Positions 24,844 to 34,554 of a stretch of 64,000 nt of DNA are shown here, piece after piece; within the stretch, counting starts at the first letter, position 1, and each line of letters begins with the position of its first letter. The position numbers and the translations under genes are program-made. Source of the DNA: Lachnospiraceae bacterium (lineage in GTDB: Bacteria > Bacillota > Clostridia > Lachnospirales > Lachnospiraceae); contig CAJTCY010000024.1 of NCBI GenBank assembly GCA_910575075.1, positions 1-64,000 on the forward strand, given 5' to 3'. The notes below the pieces were generated by a model. The model searched no databases and had not been told where the DNA came from. It saw only the letters and a list, made by a program, of their open reading frames with translations.

Positions 24844-25380
24844 TTATACTAACTCAAGAAGCACCTCTAAAGCGCCGTCACCTTTACGCTGACCAATTTT
24901 AACGATTCTGGTGTAACCACCATTGCGGTCTGCATACTTTGGAGCAATCTCGTCAAATATCTTGGTTGCAACGTCAATTTTCTTGGTGTTCTTCTTCTTT
25001 CCTGCATTTTCAGCCGGAACAGATGTCACAGAATATAAAACCTTGTTCATCTGACGTCTGGCATGTAAACGGGAAGGAAGGTCTTTTTTGATCTTCTTTT
25101 CTACCTCGTCATAAACAGTAACTTTCTTGCCATCCACAACCTCTTTTACTCTCTTACCATTCGCATCCTTGCGTGGAACCTTTGCTGTTACTGTCACTTC
25201 TTCAAAATTATCTCTTTCTCTTACTGCCATGGCAATTAATCCTTCTGCAACTTTACGGATTTCTTTTGCCTTTGCTTCTGTGGTAACAATCTTACCATTA
25301 TACAACAGTGCAGTAACTTGATTTCTGATCAGGGCTTTTCTCTGATCAGAGGTTCTGCCTAACTTTCTATATTTTGCCAT
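24844..25380 (-). CDS. rplQ: 50S ribosomal protein L17
   Basis: 178 residues from the ATG at 25380 (GGAGG upstream), starting [20 protein letters not shown]. The usual bacterial L17 has about 115-130 residues. The extra length is a charged insertion of about 40 residues ([20 protein letters not shown] onwards) plus a lysine-rich stretch near AGKKKNTKK. The conserved ends ([24 protein letters not shown]) are intact. Last gene of the superoperon, separated from rpoA by a 300-nt repeat-rich spacer. Confidence 0.97.
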   Translation of the reverse strand: MAKYRKLGRTSDQRKALIRNQVTALLYNGKIVTTEAKAKEIRKVAEGLIAMAVRERDNFEEVTVTAKVPRKDANGKRVKEVVDGKKVTVYDEVEKKIKKDLPSRLHARRQMNKVLYSVTSVPAENAGKKKNTKKIDVATKIFDEIAPKYADRNGGYTRIVKIGQRKGDGALEVLLELV

Positions 25381-25415
25381 TTTAATAATCCTCCATTTGT
25401 GGAATATCTGCCGAT

Positions 25416-25694
25416 GCCTTTTGGTCTTATTCAGCAAATACTGTTTCTTGTTTTCTGCCACTCATTGAGGCAATATCCCGCCGGGATATACAGGGCTTCG
25501 CCTTTTGGTCTTATAAACCCTGCCGTCTATGAGTTCAAATCGGATTACTCCTCGCCTAAGAGGAATCCAAACGAACCTTAGTAGTTCGTTTGGCAGCACC
25601 CAGGCGAATAATTTCATTCTTAATTTATCAAGCGGAACCTGCTTGAACCTTAGTCGTTCAAGCAGTAGCATCCTGTCTCGGATTACTCCTCGCC
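25416..25694. repeat. repeat-rich rplQ-rpoA spacer with paired hairpins
   Basis: No gene lies between 25381 and 25682. GCCTTTTGGTCTTAT occurs at 25416-25430 and 25500-25514. Two hairpins share loop and stem ends: CCAAACGAAC/GTTCGTTTGG (25567-25593, loop cttagta) and CTGCTTGAAC/GTTCAAGCAG (25639-25665, loop cttagtc). TCGGATTACTCCTCGCC at 25540-25556 repeats the end of rpoA (25678-25694), stop codon included. Confidence 0.75.
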
Positions 25695-26642
25695 AGGATT
25701 TAGCTGTAATCCTAATTCTTTTAACTTCGCCAGAACTTCCTCCAGAGACTTGCGTCCAAGGTTTCTCACCTTCATCATATCTTCTGGTGTTCTGTTTGTC
25801 AGTTCTTCAACGGTATTGATACCTGCGCGTTTCAGACAGTTATAAGAACGAACGGACAATTCCAGCTCGTCAATATTCATCTCCAGAACTTTTTCTTTGG
25901 CATTGTCTTCTTTTTCAATCATAACTTCTGCCGTTCTTGCGTTCTCAGACAAATCAATAAACAGATTCAAATGCTCGCTTAAAACTTTTGCCGCCAGGCT
26001 CACTGCCTCGTCCGGTTCTAAGGTACCGTTGGTAAATACATCCAGAGTAAGTTTATCATAGTCGGTAATCTGTCCCACACGGGTGTTCTCAATTGTAAGG
26101 TTTACACGCTCAATAGGCGTATAAATGGAATCAACTGCAATCACACCAATGGGTACATCCTCACTCTTGTTCTTGTCAGCACTGACATAACCTCTGCCTT
26201 TGGTAATAGTCAATTCCATATAAAGCCTGGAATCTGCCCCTCCATTGAGATGGGCAATTACCAAATCCGGGTTCAGCACCTGGATATCCGGGTCAACCTG
26301 AATATCTGCTGCTGTCACTACGCCTTCGCCTTCAAATTCAATGTAAGCAACTTTAGACTCGTTTGTTGGGCTGGTGTTTTTTAATGCCAGATTCTTGATG
26401 TTCATAATAATTTCAGTTACATCTTCTTTGACGCCTGGGATGGAACTGAATTCATGCAAAACACCTTCGATTTTTACCTGGCTGACTGCTGCGCCTGGCA
26501 GAGAAGAAAGCATAATTCTTCTCAAAGAATTGCCAAGTGTAGTACCATAGCCTCTTTCAAGTGGTTCTACGACAAATCGGCCGTACTTTTTGTCTTCTGA
26601 AATTTGTGCAATTTCAATTTTCGGTTTTTCAAAATCGAACAC
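25683..26642 (-). CDS. rpoA: RNA polymerase subunit alpha
   Basis: 319 residues with a GTG start at 26642 (AAGGAGGG upstream). The N-terminal dimerisation domain includes [18 protein letters not shown] and [18 protein letters not shown]. The C-terminal DNA/activator-binding domain (about 250-310) has [19 protein letters not shown] and [14 protein letters not shown]. It assembles the polymerase core in the cytoplasm. Standard position after rpsD in the alpha operon. Confidence 0.98.
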   Translation of the reverse strand: MFDFEKPKIEIAQISEDKKYGRFVVEPLERGYGTTLGNSLRRIMLSSLPGAAVSQVKIEGVLHEFSSIPGVKEDVTEIIMNIKNLALKNTSPTNESKVAYIEFEGEGVVTAADIQVDPDIQVLNPDLVIAHLNGGADSRLYMELTITKGRGYVSADKNKSEDVPIGVIAVDSIYTPIERVNLTIENTRVGQITDYDKLTLDVFTNGTLEPDEAVSLAAKVLSEHLNLFIDLSENARTAEVMIEKEDNAKEKVLEMNIDELELSVRSYNCLKRAGINTVEELTNRTPEDMMKVRNLGRKSLEEVLAKLKELGLQLNPGEE

Positions 26643-26683
26643 TACAAAGTCCCTCCTTTTCGGGTATCGTTGCTTGTTATTTA

Positions 26684-27277
26684 TTATTTAGAATATAACT
26701 CGACGATAAGCATCTCATCAACAGGAACATCAATAGCTTCTCTGTTCGGTAATTCTTTTACCGTGCCTTTCAGGTTTTCCTGATCAACATCTAACCACTC
26801 TGGCACTAATCTCCCACCGGTAACCTCAAGAATGTCCTTGTATCTCTGGGAACCTTTGCATTTTTCTTTGATTTCGATTGTGTCACCTGCCTTAACCAGA
26901 TAGGACGGAATATTCACCTGTCTGCCATTTACCAATACGTGCTTGTGGTCAACAATCTGTCTTGCTTCTTTTCTGGTTCTTGCCAGTCCCAAACGGAATA
27001 CTACGTTATCCAATCTGCTTTCCAGAATGACCATCAGGTTTTCACCTGTCATGCCTTTCATTCTGTCTGCTTTCAGGTAATAATTATGGAAAGGTTTTTC
27101 CAATACCCCGTAAATAAACTTTGCTTTCTGTTTCTCTCTCAACTGAAGACCATATTCAGAAATTTTTCTGTTGGCTCTTTTTAATTGTCTGTTGGACTTT
27201 TTATCTATTCCCAGATAAATGGGATCTAAACCAAGAGATCTGCATCTCTTAAGAACTGGAACTCTATTTACTGCCAT
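26684..27277 (-). CDS. rpsD: 30S ribosomal protein S4
   Basis: 197 residues, TAGGAGG upstream. It has the S4 RNA-binding domain ([37 protein letters not shown]). The N-terminal zinc knuckle of C+ S4 proteins is absent: only one cysteine remains in the stretch [12 protein letters not shown], so this is a C-minus form. S4 is a primary 16S rRNA binder and in many bacteria a translational repressor of the alpha operon. Sits between rpsK and rpoA. Confidence 0.97.
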   Translation of the reverse strand: MAVNRVPVLKRCRSLGLDPIYLGIDKKSNRQLKRANRKISEYGLQLREKQKAKFIYGVLEKPFHNYYLKADRMKGMTGENLMVILESRLDNVVFRLGLARTRKEARQIVDHKHVLVNGRQVNIPSYLVKAGDTIEIKEKCKGSQRYKDILEVTGGRLVPEWLDVDQENLKGTVKELPNREAIDVPVDEMLIVELYSK

Positions 27278-27296
27278 CTTAACCTATACCTCCTAA

Positions 27297-27692
27297 TTAG
27301 ACTCTTCTGCGTTTTGGTGGACGACATCCGTTATGAGGTACCGGAGTAACGTCTTTGATACTGGTTACTTCAAGTCCGCATGCCTGAAGGGCACGGATTG
27401 CTGCTTCACGTCCTGAACCAGGTCCTTTTACCATAACGTCTACTGTTTTCAATCCATGAATAAGAGCTGCCTTTGTAGCAGTTTCTGCCGCCATCTGGGC
27501 AGCATAAGGAGTAGATTTCCTTGAACCTCTAAATCCAAGACCGCCTGCACTTGCCCATGATAAAGCATTTCCTTCAGCATCCGTAATAGTTACAATTGTA
27601 TTGTTAAAAGATGACTGAATGTGCGCCTGTCCCCGTTCAACGTTTTTCTTTACGCGCTTTTTTGTCACTTTTTTTGCAGTGTTTTTCGCCAT
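27297..27692 (-). CDS. rpsK: 30S ribosomal protein S11
   Basis: 131 residues, family-typical length. Lysine-rich N-terminus, then [39 protein letters not shown] and the C-terminal [11 protein letters not shown] signature. S11 forms part of the platform and the mRNA exit region of the 30S subunit. It is preceded by the intergenic repeat at 27760-27880 and followed by rpsD after 19 nt. Confidence 0.98.
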   Translation of the reverse strand: MAKNTAKKVTKKRVKKNVERGQAHIQSSFNNTIVTITDAEGNALSWASAGGLGFRGSRKSTPYAAQMAAETATKAALIHGLKTVDVMVKGPGSGREAAIRALQACGLEVTSIKDVTPVPHNGCRPPKRRRV

Positions 27693-27759
27693 TTCTAAAC
27701 TAACCTACTTTCTTCTTATTATTATAACAAATCATTTTTATATCGTTTCGTTAAGTTTA

Positions 27760-27880
27760 CAAGGAAGTTCTGTTCGCTAACCTCAAGCTGCGTCTGTCAC
27801 AGACTTGCTTTCGCTAATCTTACAGAACGGCTTTCGCACTAAACTCAAACTGCGTCTTCGACTTGCTTTCGTTAAGTGCT
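27760..27880. repeat. ~120-bp intergenic repeat, copy 1
   Basis: In the rpsM-rpsK gap. It shares with 35540-35656 the blocks AAGGAAGTTCTGTTCGCTAA, ACAGAACGGC, TCGCACTAA and TTGCTTTCG-TAAGTGCT in the same order and spacing. GTTCTGT and ACAGAAC can pair, so the transcript may fold. The element is also internally repetitive (CTCAA-CTGCGTCT twice). Confidence 0.75.
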
Positions 27881-27886
27881 CAATGC

Positions 27887-28255
27887 CTATTTTTTCTTGT
27901 TTGCAACTGTTCTCTTCGGACCTTTTCTGGTTCTTGCATTGGTCTTAGTCTTCTGACCGCGGACAGGAAGTCCTTTTCTATGACGGATCCCGCGATAGCA
28001 TCCGATTTCCTGCAGTCTCTTAATATTCAGAGCAATCTCTCTTCTCAGATCACCTTCTACTACCTGAGTCTTATCTATCACTTCACTAATTCTCTTTACT
28101 TCTTCGTCAGTCAAATCTCTGACACGAGTATCCGGACTTACTTTTGCTTCCGCAAGAATACGGTTAGAGCTTACTCTGCCGATACCGTAAATATAAGTCA
28201 ATCCTATTTCAACACGTTTTTCTCTTGGTAAATCTACACCTGCGATACGAGCCAT
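27887..28255 (-). CDS. rpsM: 30S ribosomal protein S13
   Basis: 122 residues, starting [20 protein letters not shown]. It carries the helix-two-turn-helix ([16 protein letters not shown]) and the C-terminal basic tail ([20 protein letters not shown]) that reaches the A- and P-site tRNAs. Follows rpmJ after an unusually long gap of 343 nt. Confidence 0.98.
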   Translation of the reverse strand: MARIAGVDLPREKRVEIGLTYIYGIGRVSSNRILAEAKVSPDTRVRDLTDEEVKRISEVIDKTQVVEGDLRREIALNIKRLQEIGCYRGIRHRKGLPVRGQKTKTNARTRKGPKRTVANKKK

Positions 28256-28598
28256 GTGTGTCGTACACCTCCATAATTTTTTTTGCTGAATGAAATGTAT
28301 TCCATTCGATATTAGCTTACATCACCAAAATCATTTGCAGAATCTGCAACGGACTCTGCCGACATCAGGCGACCATATACAGCTACGGTTGCTCGTCCTG
28401 AAATGTGTGTATACTGTCACGCTGGTCTTCCTGCACTGTCTTATCCCTGCTTCCTCGGTATCAAAAAGCAGAGACACAGCCGTACACGCTGGTTATTATG
28501 AATAGTAAAACTGCCTTTGCATGTCTTACTACAGCCGCACATAAATAGTTTGCTAAACAGCTAAGGGTTGTTCCTTCTGCTAACCTCAAATTGTGGAA
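28256..28598 (-). other. 343-nt rpmJ-rpsM spacer, no gene seen
   Basis: No ORF with a ribosome binding site other than that of rpsM (near 28265-28270). Short pairings such as GCAGA/TCTGC (28339-28348 region) are present, but I find no convincing terminator, riboswitch or coding remnant. The last part (28560-28595) weakly recalls the intergenic repeat (TTCTGCTAACCTCAA). Confidence 0.5.
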
Positions 28599-28712
28599 TT
28601 ATCCCTGTCTCTGTTTATGCTTTGGATTTTCACAAATCACTCTGATACTTCCTTTTCTTTTAATAATCTTGCATTTTTCGCAAATAGGTTTTACGGATGA
28701 TCTTACCTTCAC
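28599..28712 (-). CDS. rpmJ: 50S ribosomal protein L36
   Basis: 37 residues, too short for most ORF scans: GTG start at 28712, AAAGGAGG seven bases upstream, stop TAA at 28599-28601. The protein starts [20 protein letters not shown] and ends RQG. It has the zinc-binding C...C...C...H pattern (CEKC, then VICENPKH) of C+ L36. Usually follows infA directly; here a sigma-factor gene is inserted between them. Confidence 0.95.
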   Translation of the reverse strand: MKVRSSVKPICEKCKIIKRKGSIRVICENPKHKQRQG

Positions 28713-28875
28713 AGTGTTTCCTCCTTTCTACCTGCCCTCTCGAGGTTTTTCCATGCTTGATTTCACGCATTTTTTCGCGCAAAAAAGCTATGCTCCAAAA
28801 GCGTTCAGCTAGTATTATAACACTCAAATCCAGAAAAATCAAGCACTTTCCGACTCTTTTTCACCCCGCTTACTT

Positions 28876-29436
28876 TCAAATCCCATGTGAATCAGCAATT
28901 CCATATTTCTCTAACATTTTACACATTTTCCTTTTCGCTCTCATAGATATATGGCGGATATTATCTTCCGTCTCTGACAATACTTCTGCAATTTCCGCGA
29001 TATCCATTTCATGATAATATTGTAAGATCAATACCTCCTGATATGATTCTTTCATCTGTTTCATCAAACTCATAATCAATTCTTTCTTTTCCAACCGTTC
29101 TATTCTGTCATCCGGCTCTTCGCTGAATACATCCTTCCTGTTTTCCAATTCTGAATCGTCCTCAATCTCCCATTTTTTCTTTTTATAAAGATTGTAACAT
29201 TTATGTTTTAAAATAGTGAGTATGAAGTTCCAACTCTTCTGCGGTGAGTTATCTATCATCTTGGACAGATGTTCCGTTAATGTTAAAAATGTCTCATGCA
29301 CCATATCTTCCGCATCGGATTCATTCTTTAAGATCTTTAAAGCCGTATAATACATTTCATTTTTATGTTCTTTATACAGCTTCTTAAAAAATTCCCTTTC
29401 CTGCTCAGTATCCAGCAATAGCAGATATTGATACAC
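28876..29436 (-). CDS. ECF-type RNA polymerase sigma factor inside the alpha operon
   Basis: 186 residues, GTG start at 29436 with GGAGGG upstream. Sigma region 2 is recognisable (FFKKLYKEHKNEMYYTALKI, then DAEDMVHETFLTL). Region 4 has the helix-turn-helix (MKESYQEVLILQYYHEMDI, AEIAEVLSETEDNIRHISMR). There is no anti-sigma gene next to it. Its ribosome binding site touches the T-run of a terminator that follows infA, so normal expression would need read-through or an unseen promoter. It lies between infA and rpmJ, where most Clostridia have nothing. Targets unknown. Confidence 0.85.
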   Translation of the reverse strand: MYQYLLLLDTEQEREFFKKLYKEHKNEMYYTALKILKNESDAEDMVHETFLTLTEHLSKMIDNSPQKSWNFILTILKHKCYNLYKKKKWEIEDDSELENRKDVFSEEPDDRIERLEKKELIMSLMKQMKESYQEVLILQYYHEMDIAEIAEVLSETEDNIRHISMRAKRKMCKMLEKYGIADSHGI

Positions 29437-29449
29437 TATTTAATCCCTC

Positions 29450-29502
29450 CAAAAAATCAGGGTATAAAAAATTCAAGCGCAACTCCGAATCTTTTATACC
29501 CT
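29450..29502 (-). terminator. terminator/attenuator between infA and the sigma factor gene
   Basis: On the minus strand AGGGTATAAAAGATTC (29487-29502) pairs with GAATTTTTTATACCCT (29459-29474) with one mismatch, then TGATTTTTTGG. The sigma factor Shine-Dalgarno GGAGGG follows at once. Confidence 0.8.
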
Positions 29503-29540
29503 TTACTTATCTTTCGTAAATTAGTATCTGTTATTTGATT

Positions 29541-29759
29541 TTATTTGTCTCTCCAGATAATTCTGCCTTTTGTCAGATCATAAGGAGACATCTCAATGGT
29601 TACTTTATCTCCTGGCAGTATGCGAATAAAATTCATTCTCAGTTTTCCACTGATATGTGCCAGGATCTGATGCCCATTCTCAAGTTCTACCTGAAACATG
29701 GCATTCGGTAATTTCTCCACTACAGTTCCTTCTACTTCAATTACATCTGCTTTTGACAT
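29541..29759 (-). CDS. infA: translation initiation factor IF-1
   Basis: 72 residues, the standard length, a single S1-like OB fold: [20 protein letters not shown], then [20 protein letters not shown] and GRIIWRDK at the end. It occupies the A site during initiation. The start overlaps the end of the KOW-protein gene by 19 nt, implying translational coupling. Confidence 0.98.
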   Translation of the reverse strand: MSKADVIEVEGTVVEKLPNAMFQVELENGHQILAHISGKLRMNFIRILPGDKVTIEMSPYDLTKGRIIWRDK

Positions 29760-30031
29760 TTTGTTTCCTCCTGATATTCCACGCTTTTCTGATAAAGCTT
29801 TATGGCTCTTTTTACTTCTTCATTCCGAAAATTCTCCTGCGTAAAGACTTCTGTAATCTCTTTCGGAAGCTTCTTAATTATTTGAATATGTTTCCTGTTT
29901 TTTCTTTTCGGCTTTTCCACAGGCTTTAACTTGCCGTCTGCCAGATAAACCAAATTGGCTTCTTCGTTTATAATTACATAAATATTGTCTTTGTCATGTC
30001 CAGACCTGGAAATCGCTAATTTAATGTCCAT
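29741..30031 (-). CDS. KOW-domain RNA-binding protein (L14e-like)
   Basis: A 96-residue basic protein at the place, between map and infA, where Firmicutes carry the KOW-domain protein related to archaeal/eukaryal L14e. It starts [20 protein letters not shown], a shortened KOW motif (the SRxGHDKxxxYVI segment), followed by [19 protein letters not shown]. The C-terminal 30 residues are helical. It probably binds rRNA or ribosome assembly intermediates; the exact role is unknown. Overlaps infA by 19 nt. Confidence 0.85.
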   Translation of the reverse strand: MDIKLAISRSGHDKDNIYVIINEEANLVYLADGKLKPVEKPKRKNRKHIQIIKKLPKEITEVFTQENFRNEEVKRAIKLYQKSVEYQEETKCQKQM

Positions 30032-30044
30032 CCGGTTTTCCTCC

Positions 30045-30794
30045 TTAAAGACTCAAAATCTCTGGCTCTCCGGATGTAACCAAAATTGTATTTTCGTAAT
30101 GAGCAGATAAAGAATGATCCTGGGTTACTACTGTCCAGTCATCATCCTGCCACTCCACATCAAAACGCCCTGCATTGATCATGGGTTCAATCGCCAATGT
30201 CATACCTGCTTTCAGACGTACGCCTCTGCTTTTCTGAGCAAAGTTAGGAATCTGAGGATCTTCATGCAGATGAGTCCCAATGCCGTGCCCAACCAGGTCA
30301 CGTACCACTCCATAGCCAAAACTCTCCGCATACGCGCTGATCGCATTTGAAATCTCATGCAGATGATTTCCTTCTTTTGCATATTTTATGCCTTCAAAAA
30401 AACACTGCCGGGTTCTTTCTATTAACAATGCAGCTTCCTGAGAAATTTCACCAATTCCATGGGTACGCGCCGCATCCGAATGGTAGCCTTTATAAATCAC
30501 ACCGATATCCAGGCTTACGATATCGCCTTCCTGAATCAGGCGTTTTTTCGTAGGAATGCCATGAACCACTTCATCATTTACTGACACACATACTGATGCC
30601 GGATATCCATTGTAATTTTTAAAGGAGGGAATGCATCCATAGCTGCGGATAATCTCGTCGCCCAGACGGTCAATATCCAATGTGGACATTCCTTCTCTCA
30701 GTTCCTTTCCCAGATTTTCATGAACCTTTGCCAGGATTTTTCCTGCTGCCCTCATTAACTCAATCTCTCTGGCAGATTTAATTGATACTGACAT
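30045..30794 (-). CDS. map: type I methionine aminopeptidase
   Basis: 249 residues. Metal ligands are in place: Asp in VSLDIGVIYKGYHSDAART (two Asp), His in VGHGIGTHLHE, and two Glu in LAIEPMI and HYENTILVT. It removes the N-terminal methionine from nascent proteins. No N-terminal zinc-finger extension. Follows adk by three bases; usual clostridial order secY-adk-map. Confidence 0.97.
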   Translation of the reverse strand: MSVSIKSAREIELMRAAGKILAKVHENLGKELREGMSTLDIDRLGDEIIRSYGCIPSFKNYNGYPASVCVSVNDEVVHGIPTKKRLIQEGDIVSLDIGVIYKGYHSDAARTHGIGEISQEAALLIERTRQCFFEGIKYAKEGNHLHEISNAISAYAESFGYGVVRDLVGHGIGTHLHEDPQIPNFAQKSRGVRLKAGMTLAIEPMINAGRFDVEWQDDDWTVVTQDHSLSAHYENTILVTSGEPEILSL

Positions 30795-30797
30795 ATT

Positions 30798-31442
30798 TTA
30801 CGCTCCTAAAATTTCCACAATGGCACGAAATACCTCTTCCATTGGCTGTGTTCCATCTACGCTCTTTAAAATATTCTGTTTTTTATAATAATCAATCAAC
30901 GGCTGTGTCTGCGCATGATACACTTCCAGACGTTTCTTTACGGTTTCTGGCTGATCATCATCTCTTAATACTACTGGACTGCCGCAACGGTCGCATACTC
31001 CCTCTACCTTGGTAGGAATGGAAACAATATGATAGGTTGCTCCACAATTGAGGCATGCACGTCTTCCTGACATTCTGTTGATAATGTTTTCATCTGGAAC
31101 ATCTACGTCAACCGCATAATCCATCTTCTGTCCGATCTTGGTAAGCGCTGCATCCAGCGCCTCTGCCTGCGGAATCGTTCTGGGGAATCCATCCAGTACA
31201 AACCCATTCTTGCAGTCATCCTGACTGATACGGTCCATGACAAGATCACATGTCAGTTCATCCGGCACCAAAAGTCCCTGATCCATATACTCTTTTGCTT
31301 TCTTTCCCAGCTCTGTTCCCGCTTTTAAATTTGCACGGAAAATATCTCCAGTAGAAATGTGCGGGATAGAATACTTATCCGCAATCTGTTTTGCCTGTGT
31401 TCCTTTTCCTGCTCCGGGCGCGCCTAACATAATAATTTTCAT
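30798..31442 (-). CDS. adk: adenylate kinase
   Basis: 214 residues from the ATG at 31442 (GGAGGA upstream). P-loop [10 protein letters not shown] near the N-terminus, AMP site [12 protein letters not shown] domain with four cysteines (CLNCGATYH and CDRCGSP), the zinc-containing long form of Gram-positives, and the DGFPRT motif. Interconverts ATP+AMP and 2 ADP. A small hairpin TGTCTCAT/ATGAGACA (31464-31483) lies just before the ribosome binding site in a 219-nt gap after secY; otherwise the gap shows no gene. Confidence 0.97.
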   Translation of the reverse strand: MKIIMLGAPGAGKGTQAKQIADKYSIPHISTGDIFRANLKAGTELGKKAKEYMDQGLLVPDELTCDLVMDRISQDDCKNGFVLDGFPRTIPQAEALDAALTKIGQKMDYAVDVDVPDENIINRMSGRRACLNCGATYHIVSIPTKVEGVCDRCGSPVVLRDDDQPETVKKRLEVYHAQTQPLIDYYKKQNILKSVDGTQPMEEVFRAIVEILGA

Positions 31443-31661
31443 AAGCTGTTCCTCCATTCTTGCTGTCTCATCTTCATGAGACAATTCTTTTTATGTTCCC
31501 CAAGCCGGATATCCCGTAGAAAAAGCACGGAGTATCGGCTTTTACGGCATTCACCAAATGCTCATGCAGAAGCACAATATTTGGCTCATTGCTCGCAAAA
31601 ATGACTATAGTGCACCATGAGAGATGCCGTAAGGCACCCCTCAGGTACACATTAATTGTAA

Positions 31662-32981
31662 CTAGTCATTTAAAAATCCCTTATAATAGCGTACCAGCAT
31701 CTGAGATTCAATCTGCTTTAAGGTTTCAATTATAACACCGACAATAATGATAATGGATGTTCCGCCGAAGGATACATTTGCATTAAATATTCCATTAAAG
31801 AAAATTGGAATAACTGCTACAATTGTAAGACCTACGGCACCAATAAATACAATATAATTTAAGATTTTTGTCAGATAGTCGCTGGTTGGTTTTCCAGGTC
31901 TGATACCAGGAATAAAACCGCCTTGACGTTTCATATTATTTGCAATCTCCAGCGGATTAAAGGTAATGGAAGTATAGAAGTATGCAAATGCAACTACCAA
32001 AATTATATATACAACCAGACCTATGCTGTAAATGGGCTGTTCTGGATCGCACCAGTAAGACTGGGACAGACCATGGAGTATTTTACTGCCGATGCCTGTT
32101 CCATTTCCTTTTCCCATAATCGTTGCTATTACCACTGGGAACTGCATAATGGACTGTGCAAAGATAATTGGAATTACGCCCGCTGTGTTGACTTTCAGTG
32201 GAATATGGCTGGACTGGCCGCCCACCTGCTTTCTTCCCTGAATTTTTTTACTGTACTGCACCGGAATTTTGCGCTGTCCATCCTGAAGAATAATGACAAA
32301 TACTACGGTTACTAAAATAACTGCAAGAATCACAAGCCCTGCAATAATTGCATTTCCTACATTTGGCGCATTCTTGATAAACTGTGTATAGAGTGTCATC
32401 AAGTCTTCTGGAATACGTGAAATAATATTGATGGTCAAGACAATGGAAATACCATTTCCCACACCTTTTTCCGTAATCCGCTCGCCAATCCACATCAGAA
32501 CTGCAGAACCTGCCGTCAAACTGGTAACCATCATAATCACATGCAGAGCGTCAAACTTATTCAGATAGTTGCTGCGTCCAAATCCAATCGCCATCGCTGT
32601 AGCCTGAATCAGCGCCAGCACTACTGTTACATAACGTGTAATTTCTGCAATTTTTTTACGTCCATCTTCTCCATCTTTCTGCATCTCTTCCAATTTAGGA
32701 ATTGCGATGGTAAGAAGCTGCATAATAATGGAAGATGTAATATACGGTGTGATATTCAGGGCGAATACCGACATCTGCTCAAAGGAACCACCTGTAATTG
32801 CGTTGAAGAAATTCAGCCCGTCTGCTCCCTGGCTTGCAAACCAGTTTGCGATCACTTCACCGTTAACACCAGGAAGGGGCAGCTGAGAGCCAATCCTGAT
32901 GACGATCAACATTAAAAATGTATAAAATATACGACTTCTTATATCTTTTATTTTAAATGCTTTCCGAAGTGTCTCCAGCAT
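31662..32981 (-). CDS. secY: protein translocase subunit SecY
   Basis: 439 residues with ten predicted transmembrane helices. Recognisable segments: RIFYTFLMLIVIRIGSQLPL in helix 1, the plug region with NAITGGSFEQMSVFALNITP, FVIILQDGQRKIPVQYSKK (cytoplasmic loop) and QGGFIPGIRPGKPTSDYL. It forms the membrane channel with SecE/SecG. The ATG overlaps the rplO stop by one base (TAATG). Confidence 0.98.
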   Translation of the reverse strand: MLETLRKAFKIKDIRSRIFYTFLMLIVIRIGSQLPLPGVNGEVIANWFASQGADGLNFFNAITGGSFEQMSVFALNITPYITSSIIMQLLTIAIPKLEEMQKDGEDGRKKIAEITRYVTVVLALIQATAMAIGFGRSNYLNKFDALHVIMMVTSLTAGSAVLMWIGERITEKGVGNGISIVLTINIISRIPEDLMTLYTQFIKNAPNVGNAIIAGLVILAVILVTVVFVIILQDGQRKIPVQYSKKIQGRKQVGGQSSHIPLKVNTAGVIPIIFAQSIMQFPVVIATIMGKGNGTGIGSKILHGLSQSYWCDPEQPIYSIGLVVYIILVVAFAYFYTSITFNPLEIANNMKRQGGFIPGIRPGKPTSDYLTKILNYIVFIGAVGLTIVAVIPIFFNGIFNANVSFGGTSIIIIVGVIIETLKQIESQMLVRYYKGFLND

Positions 32982-33421
32982 TAAATCACCTCTGCTTTTC
33001 CGCCAAGGGCTTCAATCTTTTCCTTTGCACCTGCACTGAAGGCATTTACCTGTACCGTAAGCTTCTTGGTCAACTCACCGTTTCCAAGAATCTTAACACC
33101 ATCTCGTGGATTTTTAACAATTCCCTTTTCCATTAAAGCTTCCACAGTAACCAATGCGTCATTATCGAATACTTCCAGTCTGTCTACATTGATTCCAACA
33201 ATTTCTTTGGAATTGCGGTTCGTAAATCCACGCTTGGGAATTCTTCTGTATAATGGCATCTGACCGCCTTCGAAACCAGGTCTTGGAGCTCCGGAACGAG
33301 CCTTCTGACCTTTATGTCCCTTACCTGCCGTCTTACCATTTCCTGAACCGTGTCCGCGTCCTCTTCTGAAATTATTGCTGTGCTTGGAACCTTCTGCCGG
33401 TTTTAAATTTGATAAGTCCAT
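32981..33421 (-). CDS. rplO: 50S ribosomal protein L15
   Basis: 146 residues: [20 protein letters not shown], the glycine-rich [20 protein letters not shown] segment and [18 protein letters not shown]. An assembly protein of the large subunit. Coupled to secY by a one-base overlap. Confidence 0.98.
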   Translation of the reverse strand: MDLSNLKPAEGSKHSNNFRRGRGHGSGNGKTAGKGHKGQKARSGAPRPGFEGGQMPLYRRIPKRGFTNRNSKEIVGINVDRLEVFDNDALVTVEALMEKGIVKNPRDGVKILGNGELTKKLTVQVNAFSAGAKEKIEALGGKAEVI

Positions 33422-33444
33422 CCTGACACCTCCTTACTTCCTTT

Positions 33445-33627
33445 TTAAATTTCTTCTACTTTCACTAAATGTCTGACCTTCTGAATCATACCTCTGACTG
33501 CTGCGTTGTCCGGCATTTCCACAGAATGGTTTAATTTTCTCAAACCTAATGCTTCTACTGTCTTACGGTTCTTGGGAACAGCGCCAATTGTAGATTTCAC
33601 AAGTGTAATTTTCAATTTTTCTGCCAT
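33445..33627 (-). CDS. rpmD: 50S ribosomal protein L30
   Basis: 60 residues, full length for the short bacterial L30: [33 protein letters not shown] and [15 protein letters not shown]. Short gaps on both sides (14 and 23 nt) keep it within the spc operon. Confidence 0.97.
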   Translation of the reverse strand: MAEKLKITLVKSTIGAVPKNRKTVEALGLRKLNHSVEMPDNAAVRGMIQKVRHLVKVEEI

Positions 33628-33641
33628 CTTTCATGTCCTCC

Positions 33642-34151
33642 TTAACCGAGTATCTCTTCCACAGATTTACCGCGGAGTTTTGCTACCTCTTCCGGAGATT
33701 TCAACTGACTCAAAGCATCAATGGTAGCAAGCACTACATTCTGCTTATTGTTGGAACCTAAAGATTTTGTACGGATATTTTTAATGCCTGCAAGTTCGCA
33801 CACATTACGTGCAGGACCGCCCGCGATTACACCAGTACCTTCGGGAGCTCTCTTCAATAATACGGATGCTCCGGTATGCTTTCCGGTAATGTCATGCGTA
33901 ATACTGTTATTATCATCCAATTTCACAGAAATCAGCTTCTTCATTGCGTCTTCTTTTCCCTTGCGGATTGCCTCAGGAATTTCAGTCGCTTTACCTAAAC
34001 CTGCACCTACATGACCGTTGCCGTCGCCAACAACAACCAAAGCTGTAAAACGCATATTACGTCCGCCTTTAACAACTTTTGTTACACGTTTAATTGATAC
34101 CACTTTTTCTGTTAATTCCAATTGACTAGCATCAATGATTGTACGTTTCAT
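33642..34151 (-). CDS. rpsE: 30S ribosomal protein S5
   Basis: 169 residues. The double-stranded-RNA-binding-like N-terminal domain holds [20 protein letters not shown], and the C-terminal domain has [20 protein letters not shown] and [14 protein letters not shown]5 helps decoding accuracy and mRNA unwinding. Confidence 0.98.
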   Translation of the reverse strand: MKRTIIDASQLELTEKVVSIKRVTKVVKGGRNMRFTALVVVGDGNGHVGAGLGKATEIPEAIRKGKEDAMKKLISVKLDDNNSITHDITGKHTGASVLLKRAPEGTGVIAGGPARNVCELAGIKNIRTKSLGSNNKQNVVLATIDALSQLKSPEEVAKLRGKSVEEILG

Positions 34152-34168
34152 GTATTTGTCTCCTCCTA

Positions 34169-34537
34169 TTAAAAGTCTAATCCAGCTTCTCTGGCTGCAT
34201 CAGCTAAAGCTTTGATCTTTCCCTGATAGATAAAACCGCCTCTGTCAAAGACAACCGTGGTAATACCCTTTTCTAACGCTCTTTTGGCAATCACAGTTCC
34301 TAAATGTGCTGCTGCGTCCACGTTATTGGTTTTTTCCAGCTCTGCTTTAACATCCTTCTGAAGTGTAGACGCGGAAACAAGTGTATTTCCAACTGTATCG
34401 TCAATAATCTGTGCGTACATATGATTATTGCTTCTAAACACAGCCAAACGTGGTCTTTCTGCTGTACCGGAGAAACGATTACGCATTCTTCTGTGTTTTT
34501 TCATACGAACTTCTGATCTTGATTTTTTATTAACCAT
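34169..34537 (-). CDS. rplR: 50S ribosomal protein L18
   Basis: 122 residues with the basic N-terminus ([20 protein letters not shown]) and the conserved [18 protein letters not shown] and [20 protein letters not shown]. Binds 5S rRNA. Spacing of 17 nt to rpsE and 17 nt to rplF. Confidence 0.98.
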   Translation of the reverse strand: MVNKKSRSEVRMKKHRRMRNRFSGTAERPRLAVFRSNNHMYAQIIDDTVGNTLVSASTLQKDVKAELEKTNNVDAAAHLGTVIAKRALEKGITTVVFDRGGFIYQGKIKALADAAREAGLDF

Positions 34538-34554
34538 TTTTTGTTCCTCCTATT

